Positions 1 through 5,396 of a stretch of 6,939 bases of DNA are shown here, in pieces. Every line of letters begins with the position of its first letter. The stretch's first letter is position 1. The notes beneath the pieces are model-generated. The model worked only from the letters and a program-made list of their open reading frames with translations, was not told the DNA's origin and made no database searches. This DNA is from an uncultured Lachnoclostridium sp. (GTDB lineage: Bacteria; Bacillota; Clostridia; Lachnospirales; Lachnospiraceae): assembly GCA_958425285.1 (NCBI GenBank), contig CATZVV010000096.1, positions 1-6,939 on the forward strand, given 5' to 3'. The translations under genes were made by a program, and so were the position numbers.

Positions 1-524
1 GTAATCATGTTTTTTTTCCTTCCCGCCGGCTTTCCCCACAGAATATATACAATCGGCCGATCCTGCGTTTCTACTGCCCGGATTGCTGCATCTGTAAACT
101 CCTCCCAGCCATGCCCCTGATGTGAGGCTGCCTGATGGGCACGTACCGTCAAAACCGTATTTAATAATAAGATACCTTGTTTTGCCCATTTTGTCAAATT
201 TCCATGATTTGGAATTTCACAACCCAAATCATCATGCAACTCCTGATAAATGTTTACCAAAGAAGGTGGAATCTTTACTCCGGGCTTAACAGAGAAGCAA
301 AGTCCATGCGCCTCCCCGGGATTATGATAAGGATCCTGTCCTAAAATTACAACCTTTACATCTTTTAAAGGTGTCAGATGAAATGCATTAAAAATATCAT
401 CTGATGGGGGGTACACTGCAACTTTATTATATTCCTCTTTCACAAAACGAAATAAATCTCTATAATATTCCTTCTGAAATTCAGCGTCCAACGCTTCCTT
501 CCAGTCATTGTTAATTGCTGCCAT
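1..524 (-). CDS. ung: Uracil-DNA glycosylase, family 1 (3' end outside window)
   Basis: This enzyme removes uracil from DNA by cleaving the N-glycosidic bond, the first step of base excision repair in the cytoplasm. The 174 visible codons begin MAAINNDWKEAL. They carry the water-activating motif GQDPYH (residues 62-67, with Asp64 in the catalytic position), the GLCFSV segment (Phe77 stacks on uracil in this family), LLLNTVLTVR (Asn122, uracil recognition) and ILWGKPAGRK near the window edge. Family members are about 220-230 residues long, so roughly 50 are missing, including the HPSPLSA-type catalytic His loop; activity cannot be fully judged from this piece. The start at 524 is supported by an upstream GAGGAAAGGG with 8 bases to the ATG. 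The gene follows hisF by 46 bases on the same strand without a visible terminator, so it may be cotranscribed, although it has no link to histidine synthesis. Confidence 0.96.
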   Translation of the reverse strand, partial: MAAINNDWKEALDAEFQKEYYRDLFRFVKEEYNKVAVYPPSDDIFNAFHLTPLKDVKVVILGQDPYHNPGEAHGLCFSVKPGVKIPPSLVNIYQELHDDLGCEIPNHGNLTKWAKQGILLLNTVLTVRAHQAASHQGHGWEEFTDAAIRAVETQDRPIVYILWGKPAGRKKNMI

Positions 525-570
525 ACAATTTTCCCTTTCCTCAAAATACAATCATCCCATACCACTCTGT

Positions 571-1332
571 TTATATGCGAACACTAATTCCTCTTTCTTT
601 TAAATATTTCTTCAATTCCAGAATCTCAAGTTCCTTATAATGGAATAATGATGCTGCCAGTACAGCATCGGCCTTTCCTTCTGTCAGAGCATCATAGAAA
701 TGCTCCTTCGTACCCGCACCACCAGATGCAATAACAGGGATACTGACATTTTCAGAAATAGCTCGTGTCAGCTCAATATCATAACCATCTTTTGTCCCAT
801 CACAATCCATACTGGTAAGCAGTATTTCCCCTGCCCCCAAGTATGCTGCCTTCATCGCCCATTCAACAGCATCTATTTTCATATCGACACGCCCGCCATT
901 TTTATAAATGGTCCATCCATTGCCATCTTCTCTGCGCTTTGCATCAATGGCAACGACAACACATTGACTTCCAAATTTATCAGCAGCATCTGAAATCAGA
1001 CTCGGATTCAGAATTGCAGAAGTATTCACAGCTACCTTATCAGCACCTTCACGCAAAATTGTACGAAAATCTTCTATAGTACGTATTCCCCCACCAACTG
1101 TAAAAGGAATAAATACAGTCTCCGCTACCTTACGCACCATATTTACTTTAATATCTCTCGCATCACTAGATGCTGTAATATCCAAGAAAACAAGTTCATC
1201 TGCACCAGCTTTATCATAAGCTGCTCCTACTGTAACAGGATCTCCGGCATCTCTTAAATCAACAAAATTGACACCCTTTACAACGCGTCCGTTATGAACA
1301 TCTAAACATGGAATTATTCTTTTTGTAAACAT
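571..1332 (-). CDS. hisF: Imidazole glycerol phosphate synthase, cyclase subunit HisF
   Basis: HisF is the (beta/alpha)8-barrel half of imidazole glycerol phosphate synthase in histidine biosynthesis. It uses ammonia made by HisH to turn PRFAR into imidazole glycerol phosphate and AICAR, the latter returning to purine synthesis. The protein starts MFTKRIIPCLDV. Asp11 and Asp130 (in VVVAIDAKR) occupy the two catalytic positions, and Asp51 and the phosphate-binding glycines of FTVGGGIR and IASGGAG are present. I chose the ATG at 1332 (253 residues) over the in-frame ATG at 1344. It matches the usual family N-terminus and has a GGAG site six bases upstream, whereas the 1344 ATG overlaps that GGAG and would add MEIS. 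The gene follows hisH, but an unusual 168-base gap with a structured element separates them. It is intact and full length. Confidence 0.97.
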   Translation of the reverse strand: MFTKRIIPCLDVHNGRVVKGVNFVDLRDAGDPVTVGAAYDKAGADELVFLDITASSDARDIKVNMVRKVAETVFIPFTVGGGIRTIEDFRTILREGADKVAVNTSAILNPSLISDAADKFGSQCVVVAIDAKRREDGNGWTIYKNGGRVDMKIDAVEWAMKAAYLGAGEILLTSMDCDGTKDGYDIELTRAISENVSIPVIASGGAGTKEHFYDALTEGKADAVLAASLFHYKELEILELKKYLKERGISVRI

Positions 1333-1347
1333 ACTAATCTCCATTCC
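1330..1347 (-). repeat. 18-base direct repeat, copy next to hisF
   Basis: On the minus strand this copy reads GGAATGGAGATTAGTATG and contains the ribosome binding site and start codon used by hisF. It matches 16 of 18 bases of the copy at 1471-1488, in the same orientation and 141 bases apart. The two differences lie next to each other between the Shine-Dalgarno and the ATG. The pair brackets the palindromic element, which suggests either an imperfect target-site duplication or repeats that belong to the element itself. Confidence 0.8.
1339..1342 (-). promoter_or_regulatory. Shine-Dalgarno of hisF that decides its start
   Basis: On the minus strand GGAG is followed by ATTAGT and then ATG at 1332. 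The six-base spacing is good for that ATG. The upstream in-frame ATG at 1344 overlaps the site and has only CGCTCCGGA before it, which is not a ribosome binding site. The site begins three bases after a nine-base segment (1346-1354) that can pair with the loop of an upstream hairpin, so its accessibility may depend on RNA folding. Confidence 0.75.
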
Positions 1348-1475
1348 GGAGCGTTTACGCGACGGGGCGACGAGAAATCCGCGAAAGCGGTTTCTCGTCT
1401 GCCATCATAGCTAATTGTGACGCTCCGGCACAATTAGCCGTATGAATAATTGGCTATCGAGCCAATTATTCATAC
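1346..1475 (-). repeat. Palindromic three-hairpin element with potential pseudoknot, between hisH and hisF
   Basis: This 130-base intergenic block is built from three inverted repeats. Read in the hisH-to-hisF direction they are as follows. Hairpin A is 1460-1475 with 1440-1455: 16 perfect pairs and a 4-base loop. Hairpin B is 1429-1438 with 1410-1419: 10 perfect pairs and a 9-base loop, 1420-1428. Hairpin C is 1391-1399 with 1369-1377 and 1387-1390 with 1379-1382: 13 pairs, one bulged base at 1378 and a 4-base loop. The loop of B (CCGGAGCGT) is exactly complementary to ACGCTCCGG at 1346-1354, which would form an H-type pseudoknot enclosing hairpin C and ending just before the hisF ribosome binding site. 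None of the hairpins has a U-tract, so they are not intrinsic terminators. The part around C is GC-rich compared with its neighbours. The block looks like a small non-coding interspersed element, a structured leader, or both. I cannot assign it to a named family. Confidence 0.8.
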
Positions 1476-1488
1476 TATCCTCCATTCC
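1471..1488 (-). repeat. 18-base direct repeat, copy next to hisH
   Basis: On the minus strand this copy reads GGAATGGAGGATAGTATG: a strong GGAGG, five bases, then an ATG. It lies 12 bases after the hisH stop codon, where the start of a following operon gene would be expected. It is 16/18 identical to the hisF start region at 1330-1347. Its last five bases (GTATG) also form the outer end of hairpin A. The ATG here now opens only a 20-codon frame running into the element and ending at 1411. Confidence 0.8.
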
Positions 1489-1500
1489 TGCATGCTAAAC

Positions 1501-2109
1501 TTATCTTAAGGCAACAAAATTTCTTAGAATCTGCAATCCAATTTCTCCGCTTTTCTCAGGGTGAAATTGTGTAGCATATACATTGCCATGCTCTGCAGCG
1601 GCATGTATATGTGTTACATATTCTGTTGATGCTGCCACATCTGACTCGCATTCAGCCTGTAAGTAATAGGAATGTACAAAATAGACATAAGAATTTTCCG
1701 GGATTCCACGGAATAACTCAGATTTAGTCTTAATATTAATTGAATTCCAACCCATATGCGGGATCTTATATCCTGCCTTGTCTGGAATGCGCACTACTTT
1801 TCCTTTTAAAACTCCAAGACCATGAACTCCCGGAGTCTCTTCACTACTCTCAAATAAGAGTTGTAACCCAAGACAAATACCAAGAAGTGGAATTCCTTTT
1901 TTTACTACTTCATGCAGAATTTCTACCAATCCATATTTCTGCAATTTTTCCATTGCATCCCCAAAGGACCCCACTCCAGGCAAAATAACCTTATCTGCAC
2001 TTAAAATCGTCTCACTGTCCCGCGTGACAAATGGCTGTTCCCCAATATACTCCAGTGCCTTCTCTACACTTTTGATATTTCCTGCATCATAATCCACAAT
2101 TGCAATCAT
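1501..2109 (-). CDS. hisH: Imidazole glycerol phosphate synthase, glutaminase subunit HisH
   Basis: HisH is a class I glutamine amidotransferase. It hydrolyses glutamine and passes ammonia through the HisF barrel to the cyclase site. The 202-residue protein has the full triad: nucleophile Cys79 in the elbow GICLGLQ, and His183 and Glu185 in QFHPEKSG. The oxyanion-strand motif LPGVGSFGDAM (residues 43-53) and the HMGWN and FVHSYY segments, typical of HisH, are also present. Length is normal for the family. The start has an AAGGTGAG site five bases upstream. The gene begins 28 bases after the zinc-ribbon protein gene. In many bacteria hisA or other his genes lie between or beside hisH and hisF; here no other his gene is in the window, so the remaining pathway must be encoded elsewhere or outside these borders. 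Confidence 0.97.
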   Translation of the reverse strand: MIAIVDYDAGNIKSVEKALEYIGEQPFVTRDSETILSADKVILPGVGSFGDAMEKLQKYGLVEILHEVVKKGIPLLGICLGLQLLFESSEETPGVHGLGVLKGKVVRIPDKAGYKIPHMGWNSINIKTKSELFRGIPENSYVYFVHSYYLQAECESDVAASTEYVTHIHAAAEHGNVYATQFHPEKSGEIGLQILRNFVALR

Positions 2110-2137
2110 TTGAACTCACCTTTCTGTCGGCAAAAAT

Positions 2138-3571
2138 CTAAGCGATTTTCTGCATTAACTTTTGTGTATATTCTTCTCGTGTGGCACTTTGTAATATTTG
2201 TCGTGCCTCTGATGAAGTCATATGAAACTCTTCATAGAGCTTATCTGTTAACTTTTGACCTAGCCGGGCAGTCTCGTCCGTAATTTCTAAACGCTCACTC
2301 TCCTCCGCTGCTCCATCATAAATGTGAATTCCTTTTACAAGACTATCCAATGCCTGCAAAGGCATATTCATAATCAGATATTCATCACAAGCATCTAATT
2401 GCTGCTGCATCGATGCCAGCAAACGTACTTTTTGATAAACTTTACTATCTGACTCAGATACCTGAACCCCAGCTACCGCACGATATGCTTTTTCGTACTG
2501 ACCAGCTTTCAGATAAGCAGTTGCATCACCTACGGAACTGTGGTAGGATATCATCTTCATGCCAAAAAAGACACCACCGCCAACAAGTGCAAACAGAATT
2601 AGAATCACTGCTGCTCCTACAGGATTCACCTTCCCAACATAGGCATTTGCTTCTTCCTCTTTTTGTGCCTGCTTCTTAGCTGCCTTTTCCTCCCGTATGA
2701 GACGTTTTTCTTCTTCTCTCGCACTTTTTGTTTCCTTTTTACGTGCCTGCTGTTCTTCCTTGGCTTTCGCCTTTTCCTCTTTTTTAACACGTTTTGCTTC
2801 GAGTTGTTTTGCTCTTTCTTCCGGTAAATTTTCCTGCCGTTCCCTTTCCTCATCCGCAATGGTTTTTTCGTCTATGATATTGTCAAAATATTTTTTTCTT
2901 ATACGTTGAAAAAAGGAATTTTTTTGTGCCTGCTCCTCTTCTTTTCCTTTTCCCTGAGCAACTGCAATTTGCTCAATGGATTCCCCAAAAGCCTCACTCA
3001 ATGCGTTCTCTTCTTCCTGATGAGTATGCGTTTCTGCCATGCCTGCATCTTCAGTCAGCCCAAACGGTTCTTCCATCGTTTCAAGATTAAAATTTTCCGC
3101 CTCGGCCAGTAAATCATCTGCATCCTCGGGTGGTTCCGCATGCGGTTCATTTTCCATATAAGAAATCGCTGACAGCGCATTATCAAAAATATCATCCATC
3201 CCTATGGAATCTCCCGCTTTATCTTCATTTTCTCCATCATAATGATCAGAAAGCATTCCTAAAAGTTCTGAAATATCTTCTCCCCCTTCCACCTGTTCTT
3301 TCAGCTCGGGATTATCTTTTAATATCTGAGGATCTGAAAGATCTGTTTTCTCTTCATTTGCTAAAGTCTCGAGTTCCCTTGCCTCTAATTCATCCAAAGA
3401 AATCTCCATATCTCCATTCTCCTGACTTCCTGATATTTCATCCTGTTTAACGGAGTCCAATAGTTCATCCAGATAGGCATCTTCGCTTTGAAGCCTGCTT
3501 GCTTCCTCACATAATTCACAATAAGATTTACCATCTTCTATTTCTTTTCCACACATCGCACAAGTTGCCAT
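2138..3571 (-). CDS. Zinc-ribbon, single-pass membrane protein of unknown function
   Basis: I do not recognise this 477-residue protein as a named family. Parts in order: a zinc ribbon with CxxC pairs at Cys4/Cys7 and Cys18/Cys21; a long, very acidic and probably disordered stretch (about 25-215) with no other cysteines; a short basic patch FFQRIRKKYFD (220-230); a strongly charged K/E/R-rich, alanine-containing helix or coiled coil (about 238-308); one hydrophobic membrane segment (about 318-341); and a 135-residue C-terminal domain with TPR-like helices (for example YLKAGQYEKAYRAV, 353-366). No signal peptide is visible. The basic helix before the membrane span predicts the N-terminal part in the cytoplasm and the TPR-like part outside. 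A perfect AAGGAGG seven bases before the ATG supports the start. It lies 39 bases after cheV, so it may be cotranscribed with it. A role as a membrane-anchored scaffold or sensor is only a guess. Confidence 0.9.
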   Translation of the reverse strand: MATCAMCGKEIEDGKSYCELCEEASRLQSEDAYLDELLDSVKQDEISGSQENGDMEISLDELEARELETLANEEKTDLSDPQILKDNPELKEQVEGGEDISELLGMLSDHYDGENEDKAGDSIGMDDIFDNALSAISYMENEPHAEPPEDADDLLAEAENFNLETMEEPFGLTEDAGMAETHTHQEEENALSEAFGESIEQIAVAQGKGKEEEQAQKNSFFQRIRKKYFDNIIDEKTIADEERERQENLPEERAKQLEAKRVKKEEKAKAKEEQQARKKETKSAREEEKRLIREEKAAKKQAQKEEEANAYVGKVNPVGAAVILILFALVGGGVFFGMKMISYHSSVGDATAYLKAGQYEKAYRAVAGVQVSESDSKVYQKVRLLASMQQQLDACDEYLIMNMPLQALDSLVKGIHIYDGAAEESERLEITDETARLGQKLTDKLYEEFHMTSSEARQILQSATREEYTQKLMQKIA

Positions 3572-3610
3572 TGCAATCCCTCCTTAGAACTACCCCTTTT
3601 CTTTTATTGA

Positions 3611-4522
3611 CTATGATAGCAGTAAGTCAATCTGTGCTACTAATTTTCCAATCTCCGGTTTTGAAAGCTGTGCGTCCGCACCAAGTGCCTCTCCTTTTCT
3701 CCTCATTTCTTCATTTACAAGCGATGAGAAAATAACAACCGGAAGCCCTTCATACTTCGGATCATCCTTAATTCTCTTCAATAAATGATGTCCATCCATC
3801 TGAGGCATTTCAATATCCGTAATCACCATGCAAATATCTTTCCCTACTTTGGCACCATTCTCCATCATATTTTCTAACCGATCCCATGCTTCCTGACCAT
3901 TATTGACCGGAATCAAATGTGTATACCCTGCCTGGGTCAGACATTTCTTAAGCATCTCTAAAAGAAGGGCTGAATCCTCTGCAAGCAAAATCGGTACATC
4001 ATGACGGTTACGATTTAACATGGAATCCAAATCCGACATTTTCAATCCCGTTTCCGGATTAATTTCAGATACAATCTTTTCAAAATCCAGTACAATCGTA
4101 ATTTTATCATTAATTCGCACGATTCCGGTTGCAACCGCACTGCTGGAATTACTAATTGTAGAATCCGGTTTTATAATCTCTGTCCACGAAATCCGATGAA
4201 TCCCGAGTACACGCTGCACGTGAAATGCGGTATGTAATTTATTAAAATTCGTAACAATATACATATCCTTACCTGTTCCGGCACTTTCATCAACTGAAAT
4301 ACTAAGTGCCTTTGCCAAATTAATTACACTGATAATTTCATCTCGCGGCATAAACACCCCCTCAATAAAAGGATGTGAATTCGGGATGGGAGTCGGCACC
4401 TGATAAGGACATAGTTCCCTGATTTTTGCTACATTAATTCCATAGCTCTGATTTCCCACCAGAAATTCCAACAACTCTAACTCATTTGTTCCGCTCTCTA
4501 ATAAGATTCCCTCTTCTGCCAT
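3611..4522 (-). CDS. cheV: Chemotaxis coupling protein CheV (CheW domain plus receiver domain)
   Basis: CheV couples chemoreceptors to the CheA kinase like CheW, and its receiver domain tunes this when phosphorylated, aiding adaptation. Residues about 12-155 form the CheW-like domain (LEFLVGNQSYGINVAKIREL near its start). Residues about 175-303 form the receiver. The acidic pair is Glu182-Asp183 (LLAEDSA), the phosphorylated residue is Asp236 (VITDIEMPQMDGH), Ser266 stands at the Thr/Ser switch position and Lys288 is in LSKPE. All receiver residues needed for phosphorylation are therefore present. The 303-residue length is normal for CheV. The start has AGGAGG eight bases upstream. It lies 38 bases after the lipoprotein gene. 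No other chemotaxis or flagellar gene is in the window, so whether the organism is motile cannot be told. The symbol rests on domain order. Confidence 0.93.
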   Translation of the reverse strand: MAEEGILLESGTNELELLEFLVGNQSYGINVAKIRELCPYQVPTPIPNSHPFIEGVFMPRDEIISVINLAKALSISVDESAGTGKDMYIVTNFNKLHTAFHVQRVLGIHRISWTEIIKPDSTISNSSSAVATGIVRINDKITIVLDFEKIVSEINPETGLKMSDLDSMLNRNRHDVPILLAEDSALLLEMLKKCLTQAGYTHLIPVNNGQEAWDRLENMMENGAKVGKDICMVITDIEMPQMDGHHLLKRIKDDPKYEGLPVVIFSSLVNEEMRRKGEALGADAQLSKPEIGKLVAQIDLLLS

Positions 4523-4539
4523 AATAATCTCCTCCTAGA

Positions 4540-4556
4540 ACAGCTCATATAGCTGT
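4540..4556 (-). other. Short inverted repeat between lipoprotein gene and cheV
   Basis: A six-base inverted repeat (ACAGCT/AGCTGT with a five-base spacer) sits between the lipoprotein stop codon and the cheV ribosome binding site. It has no U-tract and is too weak to be a terminator. It could be a minor RNA stem, or chance. Confidence 0.3.
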
Positions 4557-4560
4557 AATT

Positions 4561-5328
4561 TTAGTTCAATCGAACATTTGCTGTCTGCTTGCCATCACTT
4601 ACAAAGATTGACAGGCTCTGTGCTTTCTTTACTTTTTGTGGTACAGAATAAATTAAAACTGCCTCTTCTTTTCTGCCAGCTTTTAGCTTTGTTTTCAGAA
4701 AATTTAATCCCCCATTTTCAAGCATTGAAATTGTCGGCTTATAAGTACTCCCATCCGCATCAAGTTCATAATTGATTTTTCGTTTAATCAAATTAACAGA
4801 TTTCTTTTTTGAAGTAGCATTGTGTACTTTAAATTTTACAACCAAAAGTGACTCTTCCTCATTGGAAACAATTTGATATATAGAATCATTCTTTGGATAT
4901 GATTCACAAAATGTATATCCTGTATAAGAAAAATCAATTCCTTTTAACTTATAAATGTCACCAAAATTCTCTGTATTTACATTTCGCTTATCCGTAATAT
5001 CCTGCACAGTATCGGATTGTCCAATCTCCGAATTTCCACCAGTCTCTCCCTCTGTACCCTGTTTGCTTGGCTCATTCGTTACGAAGGGCGTTTCTACTGC
5101 CACTTCGGGAGTTGGCATAATTGTCGGAATCGGGCTTGCCTCAACCGGCACACTATCTGCCGCCAGTCTCCCCTGATATTCCTCTGAATGATTTAATAAA
5201 ACACCGGCTGCATAACGAGAAATTAAATTACTCTCATCTTCACTTAATTCTGTAGTTCCGATGCATCCTGTTAACACAAAAAGACATCCGGTAATGAAAC
5301 AGGCAGCAATCCATTTTTCTTTTTTCAA
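4561..5328 (-). CDS. Secreted lipoprotein with C-terminal Ig-like (DUF4352-like) domain
   Basis: The protein is predicted to be exported and lipid-anchored on the outer face of the membrane; its function is unknown. I chose TTG at 5328 (255 residues). It lies seven bases after GGAGGGGTGA and gives a clean signal peptide starting MKKEKWIAA, with a hydrophobic core and lipobox LTGC ending at Cys22. The in-frame ATG at 5346 contains that ribosome site in its own codons and would lie only about eight bases from the predicted transcription start. After the anchor come a short helical part, a Pro/Thr/Glu/Gly-rich linker (about residues 55-105) and a C-terminal domain of about 140 residues with alternating strands (for example SLLVVKFKVHNATSKKKSVNL). 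That pattern resembles DUF4352-type Ig-like domains found in many Gram-positive lipoproteins; the family match is by eye only. It has its own promoter and precedes cheV. Confidence 0.88.
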   Translation of the reverse strand: MKKEKWIAACFITGCLFVLTGCIGTTELSEDESNLISRYAAGVLLNHSEEYQGRLAADSVPVEASPIPTIMPTPEVAVETPFVTNEPSKQGTEGETGGNSEIGQSDTVQDITDKRNVNTENFGDIYKLKGIDFSYTGYTFCESYPKNDSIYQIVSNEEESLLVVKFKVHNATSKKKSVNLIKRKINYELDADGSTYKPTISMLENGGLNFLKTKLKAGRKEEAVLIYSVPQKVKKAQSLSIFVSDGKQTANVRLN

Positions 5329-5333
5329 AATCA

Positions 5334-5340
5334 CCCCTCC
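5334..5340 (-). promoter_or_regulatory. Shine-Dalgarno deciding the TTG start of the lipoprotein
   Basis: GGAGGGG followed by TGA closely matches the anti-Shine-Dalgarno complement. Seven bases separate GGAGG from TTG at 5326-5328. Because the site lies inside the longer reading frame that begins with ATG at 5346, that ATG is unlikely to be the real start. A GTG at 5332-5334 overlaps the site and is also unlikely. Confidence 0.75.
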
Positions 5341-5360
5341 ATCCACAAATAGTTGTAAAT

Positions 5361-5389
5361 ATTATAACATATATTACCTTTTTCATCAA
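5361..5389 (-). promoter_or_regulatory. Sigma-A type promoter for the lipoprotein gene and probably cheV downstream
   Basis: Minus strand: TTGATG (-35, at 5384-5389), a 17-base spacer, then a perfect TATAAT (-10, at 5361-5366). A TG one base before the -10 makes it an extended -10 promoter. Transcription would start near 5353-5354, giving a leader of about 25 bases to the TTG start codon. The promoter fills the 68-base gap after feoB. No terminator is seen there, so feoB readthrough is also possible. No comparable promoter was seen before cheV, the zinc-ribbon gene or hisH, so this one may serve several of them. Confidence 0.82.
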
Positions 5390-5396
5390 TGTATTT

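Noticed and set aside
700..1079. Plus-strand reading frames across hisF.
   Set aside because: They are antisense shadows of a clearly conserved gene and show no family motifs or ribosome sites.
1369..1475. Hairpins in the hisH-hisF gap as intrinsic terminators.
   Set aside because: None is followed by a run of U in either direction; each stem leads directly into the next structured segment.
1411..1500. Histidine attenuator leader peptide before hisF.
   Set aside because: The 20-codon frame has one His codon only, and there is no terminator/antiterminator pair ahead of hisF.
2626..2859. Minus-strand frame encoding a very basic 77-residue protein.
   Set aside because: It is an alternative frame inside the K/E-rich helix region of the zinc-ribbon protein gene. 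The purine-rich codons of that region give Lys/Arg-rich translations when shifted, and it has no good start context of its own.
5347..5396. Terminator after feoB.
   Set aside because: No stem-loop with a U-tract is visible; the gap is taken up by promoter elements.
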